NCBI GenBank assembly: GCA_963734955.1
Contig: CAVTJO010000008.1
Coordinates: forward strand, 248,001 to 312,000
DNA length: 64,000 bases
Source of the DNA: UBA11986 sp963734955
Lineage (GTDB): Bacteria > Bacteroidota > Ignavibacteria > UBA10030 > UBA6906
Reading direction: 5' to 3'
In this document: positions 51,411 through 59,444 of the stretch, piece by piece
How the letters are laid out: every line of letters starts with the position of its first letter
Position numbering within the stretch: the stretch's first letter is position 1
Program-made: the position numbers and the translations under genes
Notes under the pieces: model-generated
Seen by the model: only the letters and a program-made list of their open reading frames with translations
What the model was told of the DNA's origin: nothing
Databases searched by the model: none

Positions 51411-53789
51411 ATGACAAAATCCAAAGTGCCCCAGGCGTTGGCCGTCCTCCCGCTGCGCAATTCGGTGTTCTTTCCCCGCCAGGTATTGCCGCTGTCGATC
51501 GGAAGGGAAAGCAGCATCAAGGTGATTGAAGAAGCACTTAAGGACGACAGCCTTGTGGTGATTGTTGCGCAAACCGATGGTTCGGTTGAGAAACCATCGG
51601 AAAAGGATATCTACTGGGTGGGTACAGCGGCCAAGGTCTTGAAAACACTGACGCTTGCTGATGGGACACGCAGTGTGCTGATGCAGGGTTTGCGTCGCGT
51701 ACAATTGATTTCGATTCTCCACACAGAGCCGTACGTCCGTGCAGTTGTGGTTGATAGCGATGAGTCCACAGAGACCGGCATGGAGATCGATGCCATGACA
51801 ACCAACCTGAAGAGTCTCTTCAAGAAAGCGGTCGAGTTGTCGCCCAACCTTTCCGATGAGCAACTCTCCATTATTCTGAACATGGATCACGCCGACGCTG
51901 TGGCAGACTTGCTCGCGTCCATGCTGCCGGTGACGGTGGAGGAGAAGCAGACCATTCTTGAAACTCTGGACTTGAGAAAGAGACTGGAGTTGGTGACGCT
52001 CTGTCTCACCAAACTCGTCCAGAAACTTGAGCTGGGAAGCAAGATTCAGAGCGAGGTGCAGGAAGGCATCAACAAATCGCAGCGCGAGTACGTGCTCCGT
52101 GAGCAGATGAAGGCCATCAGGAAAGAGCTTGGCGAGGATGAAGAGAACGTGGAGATGGCAGAGCTTCGCAAGCGTATTGACGAGGCAAAACTCCCGGAGG
52201 AAACTCTGAAGGTGGCGGATAAGGAATTCAAGCGACTCTCACAGATGAACCCTGCCTCGGCGGAATACACCGTCAGCCGGACGTACCTCGACTGGATTCT
52301 GGACTTGCCGTGGAGCGTCAGCACCGACGACAACCTGGATATCCCCGAAGCAAAGGAAACTCTGGAGAGAGATCACTATGGGCTCGATAAGGTGAAGAAG
52401 AGGATTCTTGAATATCTTGCTGTTCGCAAACTCAAGAATGATATGAAGGGTCCGATTCTGGCATTTGTCGGGCCTCCGGGTGTTGGGAAGACATCATTGG
52501 GCCGCTCGATCGCCGGCGCGCTTGGAAGGAAGTTTGTGCGTATTTCTCTGGGCGGTGTCCATGATGAGGCAGAGATTCGAGGCCACCGGAGGACGTACAT
52601 CGGTGCGTTGCCCGGCAGAATTATCCAGGCGCTGAAGAAGGCCGGTTCGAACAATCCCGTCTTTATGCTGGATGAGGTTGACAAGCTCGGAACGGATTTC
52701 AGAGGGGATCCATCGTCCGCTCTGCTCGAAGTACTGGACCCCGAGCAAAACTTCTCGTTCAGCGATCATTACCTTGAAGTCCCGTTTGATCTCTCGAAGG
52801 TGCTGTTCATTGCCACGGCCAACATGATGGAGCCGATACCGCCTCCGCTTCGTGACAGGATGGAAATCATCGAGATTCCGAGCTATATAGAGGATGAAAA
52901 GCTGCACATCGCGAAGGCGTTCCTTGTACCGAAACAGATCGGCGAGCACGGACTGAAGAAGGAACAGCTTGGGATTGAAGATGAGGCGATTCGTGGCATG
53001 ATCTCCGGCTACACGCGGGAGGCCGGCGTGCGGAATCTTGAGCGGCAAATTGCCACAGTTGCACGAGGGGTAGCCCGTGAAGTCGCGGAAGGGTCAATCA
53101 AGAAAGCGAATGTGAAGCAGGCTGATCTCGTAAAGTACCTCGGTCAGCAAAAGTTCTTCGCTGATGTTTCCGAGCGCATCAACCGTCCGGGCATCGCCGT
53201 GGGTCTTGCGTGGACGCCCGTGGGAGGTGACATCCTCTTCATCGAGGCGACGAAGATGGAAGGGGATGGGAAGCTCATTCTTACGGGCCAACTGGGCGAT
53301 GTGATGAAAGAGTCTGTCCAGGCTGCGCTGAGTTTCATAGCCGCCAATGCCAAGGCACTCGGCATTCCCGAGGATTTCCGCAGGAAGCACGATATCCACG
53401 TTCACGTTCCCGCCGGCGCTGTTCCCAAGGACGGTCCGTCCGCCGGGGTGACAATGCTGACTGCCCTGACGTCGCTCCTGACAAACAGACTCGTGCGGAA
53501 CGACCTTGCCATGACGGGAGAGATTACACTCCGCGGCGCAGTGCTTCCGATCGGTGGCGTGAAGGAGAAAGTTCTGGCGGCCCATCGCGCAGGCATTAAG
53601 ACAGTTTTGCTCCCGGAACGGAACAAGCTTGATCTTGATGAAATCCCGAAATCGGTTCTGGACAAAGATGCGGTCGCGTTCCATTTCGTGAAGGAAATGA
53701 GCGAGGTCCTTGAGATCGCCCTCCTGCCGAGGAAGGAGACCAAAGAGGTCGTCTCCCAGCTTGGCTTTGAAGCAGTTGGAAACAACTAA
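51411..53789 (+). CDS. lon: ATP-dependent protease La
   Basis: 792-residue Lon protease. The N-terminal LON substrate domain (LPLRNSVFFPRQVLPLSIG) is followed by the coiled-coil, then AAA+ with Walker A GPPGVGKTS (about 355-363) and Walker B FMLDEVDKLG. The C-terminal peptidase has the Ser-Lys dyad: Ser about 677 in PKDGPSAGVTM and Lys about 720 in GGVKEKVLAAHRAG. Degrades misfolded and regulatory proteins in the cytosol. ATG 51411 is preferred to the GTG one codon earlier because GAGG is then six bases away. Neighbouring Hsp20 genes make this a proteostasis cluster. Confidence 0.97.
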   Translation: MTKSKVPQALAVLPLRNSVFFPRQVLPLSIGRESSIKVIEEALKDDSLVVIVAQTDGSVEKPSEKDIYWVGTAAKVLKTLTLADGTRSVLMQGLRRVQLISILHTEPYVRAVVVDSDESTETGMEIDAMTTNLKSLFKKAVELSPNLSDEQLSIILNMDHADAVADLLASMLPVTVEEKQTILETLDLRKRLELVTLCLTKLVQKLELGSKIQSEVQEGINKSQREYVLREQMKAIRKELGEDEENVEMAELRKRIDEAKLPEETLKVADKEFKRLSQMNPASAEYTVSRTYLDWILDLPWSVSTDDNLDIPEAKETLERDHYGLDKVKKRILEYLAVRKLKNDMKGPILAFVGPPGVGKTSLGRSIAGALGRKFVRISLGGVHDEAEIRGHRRTYIGALPGRIIQALKKAGSNNPVFMLDEVDKLGTDFRGDPSSALLEVLDPEQNFSFSDHYLEVPFDLSKVLFIATANMMEPIPPPLRDRMEIIEIPSYIEDEKLHIAKAFLVPKQIGEHGLKKEQLGIEDEAIRGMISGYTREAGVRNLERQIATVARGVAREVAEGSIKKANVKQADLVKYLGQQKFFADVSERINRPGIAVGLAWTPVGGDILFIEATKMEGDGKLILTGQLGDVMKESVQAALSFIAANAKALGIPEDFRRKHDIHVHVPAGAVPKDGPSAGVTMLTALTSLLTNRLVRNDLAMTGEITLRGAVLPIGGVKEKVLAAHRAGIKTVLLPERNKLDLDEIPKSVLDKDAVAFHFVKEMSEVLEIALLPRKETKEVVSQLGFEAVGNN

Positions 53790-53810
53790 GGTTGTAAAGA
53801 TCTGCCGTTG

Positions 53811-53847
53811 ACCCGGAGAGGTTCCAGGAACGTCTCCGGGTTTTCTG
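53811..53847 (+). terminator. Rho-independent terminator of lon
   Basis: ACCCGGAGA at 53811-53819 pairs with TCTCCGGGT at 53833-53841, followed by tttctgtta. Confidence 0.75.
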
Positions 53848-53958
53848 TTATTGTGCCGCGCAGCACCTGTCAGAGAATCACCAGTGCATTTCTCACATCA
53901 ATTCCCTATTTTGTCACTCGAGGAAACCTAGATCATCACAACTTAAATGGTGGGCGCT

Positions 53959-55821
53959 ATGAAATTGCTTCGCATTGCAGTTCTTGCTGTTCTTTGTGTC
54001 GTCACTGCCTCTGCTCAAGAGGTTCACATCGCGCGTGGGTCGCGCTCGCAAACACCGGCGTTGCAGATCTCGCCGCAACATATGGTCGTCGTCAGGGCAA
54101 TTTACGAGAACGTTTACACTCGCGTTCCCCCTCCGCCTTTGGCGGGACATCCGGCTACCGCGACCTTTGTTGTTACATATAACGGCTTTACCCCACAGGC
54201 GCAGGCAGCGTTTCAACATGCTGTCGATATCTGGTCGTCACTACTTACGTCCCCGGTTCCCATCCACGTAACAGCGAACTGGACACCGCTCGGCCCGGGT
54301 ATTCTCGGGAGCGCAGGTGCATCCACGCTCTACCGGGATTTTCCCAATGCCCCTCAGGCCGGGACATGGTACAATGTCGCGCTCGCTGAAAAGCTTGCCG
54401 GTACCGATCTGAACGTGACGACGGATCCGGATATCATCGCGAATTTTAGCAGCGCCATACCCAATTGGTATTTTGGAACGGATGGAAATCCACCGTCCGG
54501 CCAGTTTGACCTCGTCACTGTTGTCCTCCATGAACTCGGTCATGGTTTGACGTTCGTAGGGTCAATGACGGTCTCGAGTGGACAGGGATCATGGGGCTCT
54601 GGCTCCGGGTTCCCATTCATCTATGACCGGTTCACGGAAAACGGAGGGGGTCAGTCTCTTCTCAACACCTCCCTGTTTCCAAATCCCTCGGCAGCCCTTG
54701 CAGCCCAGTTACAAAGCAATTCTGTGTTCTTCAATGGACCGCAGGCTGTTGTCGCAAACGGAGGTACTCGACCGCCGCTGTACGCGCCGGGCTCGTGGCA
54801 ACAAGGATCGAGCTACTCTCATCTCGATGAGTCGGCCTACCCGGCCGGCGATCCCAATTCACTCATGACTCCTGCATTCGCAATGGCGGAGGCAATCCAT
54901 AATCCCGGCCCTGTTGCATTGGGAATGTTCAGAGACATGGGCTGGACGACGGGCAGCACCGGAGGATCGAACATCAAGTTCGAGGAGCGATTCGCATCAA
55001 CAACAGTCCCGCCGGGGTGGCGCGTGGTTAACAATGACGGTGGCGGTACCAGCCTCCTTTCATACACTCAACTCCTGACCTTCACCGGCGGGGATACGGT
55101 GAGGCCTCAAACGGGCGCCAGCTTCTGGCACGGGTCCTTCAATGGGGCCAATACAAACAACCTCATCGACGAGTGGCTCATCGGTCCGAAAGTCCGAAAC
55201 ATTCTCACGGGAGACAGTTTGTATTTCTATGCCGGAGCAATTGGCGGTCAGTACCCCGACTCACTTCGCGTATTTGTCTCCACTACCGACAGCAGCTTGA
55301 GCAGCTTTACACATCAGATCGCATACTTTGTTGTGGCAGGTCCGGTAGGAAGCTGGCATCTATATGGGTTCGACCTGTCTCAGTTTGCCGGCTCGGATAT
55401 TTTCTTTGCCGTCGATTATTATATCGTTGATGGTGGGCCAAACGGCGCGAGTTCCGACAACGTCTGGATAGACCACTTCATCGTGACGACTGATTTCCCG
55501 GTCTCGGTCAGCGAGCAGGGTGGGGGAACGATTCCGTCTGCTGCTGCGCTCTTCCAGAACTATCCAAACCCATTCAATCCTGCAACAACAATCACCTATC
55601 AACTTCCATCAGAGAGTCGCGTGAGTCTCACAGTGTTCGACATTCTTGGTCGTGAAGTTGCATCACTGGTGAATGAGGTTCGTCCCGCGGGAAGCTACAA
55701 TGTCCGGTGGGATGTCCAGAGCGGGATTGCAAGTGGCGTCTACTTCTACCGCCTCGAAGCGAGGCCTGCGAACGGTGGTCAACCCTTCCAGCAAATCAGG
55801 AGACTGATGCTGTTGAAGTAG
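53959..55821 (+). CDS. T9SS-exported zinc metalloprotease-like protein
   Basis: 620 residues: signal peptide (MKLLRIAVLAVLCVVTASA), a metalloprotease-like domain with zinc motif HELGHGLTFVG about residue 195 and a further conserved SYSHLDE...SLMTP segment, a jelly-roll choice-of-anchor domain (FEERFASTTVPPGW, NNLIDEWLIGPKV), and a type IX sorting domain (FQNYPNPFNPATTITYQLPS, VFDILGREVASLVNE, GVYFYRLEA). Secreted across the outer membrane; protease activity is inferred from HExxHxxxF. The ATG at 53959 begins a clean signal peptide; one four codons earlier is possible. Confidence 0.88.
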   Translation: MKLLRIAVLAVLCVVTASAQEVHIARGSRSQTPALQISPQHMVVVRAIYENVYTRVPPPPLAGHPATATFVVTYNGFTPQAQAAFQHAVDIWSSLLTSPVPIHVTANWTPLGPGILGSAGASTLYRDFPNAPQAGTWYNVALAEKLAGTDLNVTTDPDIIANFSSAIPNWYFGTDGNPPSGQFDLVTVVLHELGHGLTFVGSMTVSSGQGSWGSGSGFPFIYDRFTENGGGQSLLNTSLFPNPSAALAAQLQSNSVFFNGPQAVVANGGTRPPLYAPGSWQQGSSYSHLDESAYPAGDPNSLMTPAFAMAEAIHNPGPVALGMFRDMGWTTGSTGGSNIKFEERFASTTVPPGWRVVNNDGGGTSLLSYTQLLTFTGGDTVRPQTGASFWHGSFNGANTNNLIDEWLIGPKVRNILTGDSLYFYAGAIGGQYPDSLRVFVSTTDSSLSSFTHQIAYFVVAGPVGSWHLYGFDLSQFAGSDIFFAVDYYIVDGGPNGASSDNVWIDHFIVTTDFPVSVSEQGGGTIPSAAALFQNYPNPFNPATTITYQLPSESRVSLTVFDILGREVASLVNEVRPAGSYNVRWDVQSGIASGVYFYRLEARPANGGQPFQQIRRLMLLK

Positions 55822-55842
55822 ATAAAGAGGTACTTTGAAAAC

Positions 55843-55880
55843 AACCCGGCTGGTGCCAATCGGCCGGGTTTTCTATTTTT
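55843..55880 (+). terminator. Rho-independent terminator after the metalloprotease
   Basis: AACCCGGC at 55843-55850 pairs with GCCGGGTT at 55863-55870, then ttctattttt. Confidence 0.75.
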
Positions 55881-55887
55881 TGCCTGT

Positions 55888-55916
55888 TTGACATTCAACC
55901 TTTTGTTTAGTATACT
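55888..55916 (+). promoter_or_regulatory. strong sigma70 promoter of sppA
   Basis: TTGACA (exact consensus) at 55888-55893, 17-base spacer, TATACT at 55911-55916, 45 bases before the sppA ATG. Best promoter match in the window. Confidence 0.75.
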
Positions 55917-55961
55917 CATAAGGAAAATCAATGAGTTACAGGCGTTTGCCGGATCTGAGGG

Positions 55962-56870
55962 ATGAATAAATCAACTAAATGGTTCCTGATCATCTTCACC
56001 ATCCTGATCGTCATAGGGCTGGGATCGATGTTGTTGATTTACAGTATTGTCGGTCAGATGGGGGAACGAACCGAAGTGGTCACGACCGGGTCGGGAAGCA
56101 AGATCGGCCTTGTTGAGATCAAGGGGGTGATCACCTCTGCTGAGGACGTTGTTCGGCAGCTCAAGAAGTATCGCGAGGACCGATCCATCAAGGCAATCCT
56201 CTTGAGGGTGGATTCACCGGGGGGCGGGGTTGTGGCAAGTCAGGAGATGTATGAAGAGGTGAAGAAGACCCGGGAGAGTGGTAAGCCGGTTGTCGTCTCG
56301 ATGGGGGCGCTTGCCGCCAGTGGCGGCTATTATGTTTCTTGTGGAGCGTCCCGCCTTGTCGCAAATCGTGGAACACTGACAGGCAGCATCGGCGTCATTT
56401 CGGAGTTCCTGCAGCTCCAGGCTGCACTCGACAAGCTTGGCGTGAGTGTCAAGACAATCAAGAGTGGCAAGTTGAAAGATTCAGGTTCAAGCACCCGGAC
56501 GATGACTGACGAAGACGTACAATACTTTCAGCAGCTCATGGATGACGTGCATCGCCAATTCATTGAAGTGGTTGAGAACGAACGGCATATGGATCATGAT
56601 GAAGTTGTGAAGATCGCCGACGGGCGTGTGTTCACCGGAGAACAGGCAGTGGGAAATGGACTCGTAGACACACTCGGCACGTTCGAAGATGCCGTAAAGA
56701 TTGCCGCCGATCTGGCCGGGATCAAGGGAGAGCCATCCATTGTCAAGGAAAGGAAGCGGCGATCGTTCTGGGACAACATCTTCGGTGACGTGGAAGAGAC
56801 ACTGAGCGACCTGAAACAGGAAATTGTTGAGAAGCCGGCCCTTTCGTATCGGTTTACCGGCCCGTACTAG
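55962..56870 (+). CDS. sppA: signal peptide peptidase SppA (short form)
   Basis: 302-residue membrane-anchored serine protease (S49) degrading cleaved signal peptides. One N-terminal helix (about 7-29), then the protease core: LRVDSPGGGVVASQEMYEEV, catalytic Ser about 120 in GALAASGGYYVSCGA, and the general-base Lys about 170 in IKSGKLKDSGSSTR. The C-terminus has ADGRVFTGEQAVGNGLVD. The short 36-kDa type with one Ser-Lys domain. An exact -35 consensus promoter is upstream and the HU gene follows after 44 bases. Confidence 0.95.
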   Translation: MNKSTKWFLIIFTILIVIGLGSMLLIYSIVGQMGERTEVVTTGSGSKIGLVEIKGVITSAEDVVRQLKKYREDRSIKAILLRVDSPGGGVVASQEMYEEVKKTRESGKPVVVSMGALAASGGYYVSCGASRLVANRGTLTGSIGVISEFLQLQAALDKLGVSVKTIKSGKLKDSGSSTRTMTDEDVQYFQQLMDDVHRQFIEVVENERHMDHDEVVKIADGRVFTGEQAVGNGLVDTLGTFEDAVKIAADLAGIKGEPSIVKERKRRSFWDNIFGDVEETLSDLKQEIVEKPALSYRFTGPY

Positions 56871-56914
56871 GAGTTGCTCATAACCATCACCAACAATATT
56901 ACAGGAGGCTGCAG

Positions 56915-57211
56915 TTGACAAAGGCTGACATTGTCGACACCATAGCCACAGCAACAGGCTTGACAAAGGTGGAAACAGAAGCAGTGGTGGATGGGTTTAT
57001 CAAGACTGTCATTGATGCGATGCAGAATGGCAAGAATATTGAAATTCGAGGATTCGGAAGCTTCAAGGTGAAAAAGCGCAAAGGACGTGTTGCACGAAAC
57101 CCCCGGACGGGCGAGCAGGTGATGGTCGGTGAGCATTGGGTTCCTCTCTTCAAGGTCTCGAAAGAGGTGAAAGTTCTGGTCAATGAAAATCTTCAGAAAG
57201 CAGCGAAGTAA
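56915..57211 (+). CDS. HU/IHF-family DNA-binding protein
   Basis: 98-residue nucleoid protein that bends DNA as a dimer: TKADIVDTIATATGLTKVE, then IEIRGFGSFKVKKRKGRVAR and NPRTGEQVMV, the beta-arm with its conserved RNP. The start is a TTG at 56915 with AGGAGG six bases upstream, which fixes it; no ATG is available nearby. The zinc-ribbon/TPR gene follows 15 bases after the stop. Confidence 0.95.
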   Translation: MTKADIVDTIATATGLTKVETEAVVDGFIKTVIDAMQNGKNIEIRGFGSFKVKKRKGRVARNPRTGEQVMVGEHWVPLFKVSKEVKVLVNENLQKAAK

Positions 57212-57226
57212 AGTCCCGTTCGATTG

Positions 57227-58165
57227 ATGGCAACAGCGAATCTGGTGTGTGGAGATTGCGGGAAGGTTCTTTCGCAGGGCGACAACTTCTGCCCGCAATG
57301 TGGAGCGCGCGTCGAACACACGGCCCCGGTCGGTGGGGCTGATATTTCCGGATCTACATCGACTGTGCGATGTGCCGCGTGCGGGAATCTGGTGAACACC
57401 AATTCGAACTTCTGCGAGTCGTGCGGCGCCCTGCTGAGAGCTGCAACCACGACCATTCCGCAGAAAACACAAGAGCCGCCGCACCGGCCTCCCCAACCCA
57501 CAGCTGCCAGGGTCAAAAAACCACCCCCGCCCAGAAACAAGGAAAAGCGTCGGAAATTTCGGGTTGAGCGATGGCAGGCATACACAGGTGTCATCGTTCT
57601 TGCCCTGGCTGCGTTCTTTGCGTATACCGAGTTGTCACGTCAAGCGGCTCCCTCGCAAGCAGGCGGTCAGTCTGGAGGTGCTCCTGCACCTTCGGCGGGA
57701 ATGCTTCAGGAGATCGACCAACTCCAGCGCATGGTGGATGCAAATCCCAAGGACGCCCCGTCATTGCTCAGACTTGCCAACCTCCTGAACGACGCTTCGA
57801 TGACGAATTCAAGTCTCCTGATGCGCGCCATCAACACCTACGCAAAGTATCTTGCACTCAAACCTGATGATCCCAATGCAAGGGTCGACATGGGGATCTG
57901 TTACTTCCAGATGGCACGCGTGGATTCCAATAACTCATCCTCATACATTTCACGGGCTATTAAGGAAATGGAAACTGCATTCGCCGCCAATCCAACGCAT
58001 CAGCCGGCAGCATTCAATCTGGGGATCGTCAATCTGAATGCCGGGAATTTCGAGGAATCCACGGCGTGGTTCAAGAAAGCTGTGGCGATTGATCCCAACT
58101 CAGAGCTTGGCAAGAAAGCCCAACATTTACTCGATGAGCACGCTCCTCAGGGTTCATCTAACTAA
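57227..58165 (+). CDS. membrane protein with zinc ribbons and TPR repeats
   Basis: 312 residues. Two N-terminal zinc ribbons (CGDCGKVLSQGDNFCPQCGA and CAACGNLVNTNSNFCESCGA), a Pro/Lys-rich linker, one membrane helix (about 120-138), an Ala/Gly/Pro segment and a C-terminal TPR region (DDPNARVDMGICYFQMARVD, HQPAAFNLGIVNLNAGNFEE). The ribbon side is cytosolic if the TPRs are periplasmic. Probably an adaptor; its role is not known. ATG 57227 is taken over the preceding TTG. Confidence 0.8.
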   Translation: MATANLVCGDCGKVLSQGDNFCPQCGARVEHTAPVGGADISGSTSTVRCAACGNLVNTNSNFCESCGALLRAATTTIPQKTQEPPHRPPQPTAARVKKPPPPRNKEKRRKFRVERWQAYTGVIVLALAAFFAYTELSRQAAPSQAGGQSGGAPAPSAGMLQEIDQLQRMVDANPKDAPSLLRLANLLNDASMTNSSLLMRAINTYAKYLALKPDDPNARVDMGICYFQMARVDSNNSSSYISRAIKEMETAFAANPTHQPAAFNLGIVNLNAGNFEESTAWFKKAVAIDPNSELGKKAQHLLDEHAPQGSSN

Positions 58166-58197
58166 AACTCAACCACCACATATCAGAAGGAGACCGC

Positions 58198-58287
58198 ATG
58201 CCAAGTGGCAAGAAACGCAAGCGACACAAGATGGCTACCCACAAACGTAAGAAGAGATTGAGAAAGAGCCGCCACAAGAAGAAGTGA
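58198..58287 (+). CDS. 29-aa basic AURKAIP1/COX24-domain protein
   Basis: 29 codons: MPSGKKRKRHKMATHKRKKR then LRKSRHKKK. This matches the tiny, nearly invariant AURKAIP1/COX24-domain protein of Bacteroidota and relatives, which is related to mitochondrial mS38, a small-subunit ribosomal protein. An AGAAGGAG site lies just upstream. It is followed directly by a 16-17-bp terminator stem, so it ends the transcript. Confidence 0.85.
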   Translation: MPSGKKRKRHKMATHKRKKRLRKSRHKKK

Positions 58288-58298
58288 TGAAATTTGCA

Positions 58299-58333
58299 CG
58301 AGCAATCCCGTCGCCCGGCGACGGGATTGCTCG
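58299..58333 (+). terminator. strong terminator hairpin after the 29-aa gene
   Basis: CGAGCAATCCCGTCGCC (58299-58315) is the reverse complement of 58317-58333, giving a 16-bp stem with a minimal loop. The tail is only tcgttattg, so termination efficiency rests on the stem. Confidence 0.7.
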
Positions 58334-58428
58334 TTATTGACCGGGTCTGGTTGCTTTTTTGAGCACAAGTTAATATCATTCCTTCAGTCATGAAGCCTTT
58401 ATTCACGGTATGAATTGTTGGGTGACTC

Positions 58429-58824
58429 ATGGATCAGAAGGATAACATGGTGAAGGGACTGCTGATTGGATTTCTTGCCGGCAGCGCCATCGGTGCCGTG
58501 CTGGCGTTATTGTATGCGCCCAAAAGCGGCAGGGAATTCCGGGCGGATATCAAGCAGAGAACCGGTGACCTCCTCGAGGATGCCGAGACGTATGCCCGAA
58601 GCGCGAGGGAAAGGGCCAGCGAAGTGATGAGTGACGCGAAGCGGCGTTCGGACCAGTTGATTACTGAAGCGCAAACAAAAGCCAGCACACTCATCGGCGA
58701 CGCGGACAAGCTCCTCACGGGGGCGAGGCAGAAGGCTGGTGGTGTTGTGGAAGAGGGTATCAAGGTCACAAGCGCAGTCAAGGCAGGCATTGACGCGTTC
58801 AAAGAGGAACGAAAACGGTCATAG
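58429..58824 (+). CDS. YtxH-domain protein
   Basis: 131 residues. The N-terminal membrane helix with GLLIGFLAGSAIGAVLALLY and APKSGRE is the YtxH signature; the rest is a long amphipathic, Ala/Glu/Lys/Arg-rich helix (ARSARERASEVMSDAKRRSD), likely coiled-coil. Family linked to general stress in some bacteria, molecular function unknown. The DUF948 gene follows 30 bases downstream, a pairing often seen. Confidence 0.9.
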   Translation: MDQKDNMVKGLLIGFLAGSAIGAVLALLYAPKSGREFRADIKQRTGDLLEDAETYARSARERASEVMSDAKRRSDQLITEAQTKASTLIGDADKLLTGARQKAGGVVEEGIKVTSAVKAGIDAFKEERKRS

Positions 58825-58854
58825 CCCCGACCACCACCAATTAAGGAGTTTGCT

Positions 58855-59247
58855 GTGGACACGAACATCGTTCTCGTGATCGTATTGGTATTCGCGCTCC
58901 TGTGCGTTTCCGCAGTAAGCATCTATCTGATACTCGTTCTTGTTCGCTTGAAGGATATGCTCACAGGGATGGAGAAAGACCTGAAAGAAGTCACTTCCCG
59001 CGTGCTGCCCGTGCTTGACAATATGGAGTTCATTACCGCGCGGGTCAAGAGTATCACCGAAAGCATCGACGATCAGGTGATGATCGTGCGCGATTCGATT
59101 GGATCTGTTCGGGAGATTACTGACAATATTGTGGCCATCGAACGCAAGGTGCAGGAGCGAATCGAAGGCCCGATCCTCGATTCCGTTGCGTTTGTCGCAG
59201 CCCTCATCAAGGGGCTTCGCACGTTTCTTGAAAGAGTGAGAGCGTAG
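58855..59247 (+). CDS. DUF948-like membrane coiled-coil protein
   Basis: 130 residues: one N-terminal helix (VLVIVLVFALLCVSAVSIYL) then a long heptad-patterned helix (LKDMLTGMEKDLKEVTSRVL, IDDQVMIVRDSIGSVREITD). This is the DUF948 layout. The GTG start at 58855 has AAGGAG about seven bases upstream. Likely acts with the YtxH protein at the membrane; function unknown. Confidence 0.75.
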   Translation: MDTNIVLVIVLVFALLCVSAVSIYLILVLVRLKDMLTGMEKDLKEVTSRVLPVLDNMEFITARVKSITESIDDQVMIVRDSIGSVREITDNIVAIERKVQERIEGPILDSVAFVAALIKGLRTFLERVRA

Positions 59248-59444
59248 GAAGAGGCAGACCACCTCTTGATTTCTGCTTCGTAGCTGACCCGGTTCTGCAT
59301 GATCGCGACGGGCGATGCCATCCTCTCTGTGTCATGTCTTCCGCTGATTTCAATGCAGGTCATGCCTGCATATGAGTTCGAACCAAAATCATAACTCGCA
59401 TTCCCTTGTTCACGCTGTAGCTATTCGGAGGCACTGAATGTCGT

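Noticed and set aside
53811..53847. Heat-shock operator hairpin near lon
   Set aside because: It lies after the lon stop and has a T-tail; it is a terminator.
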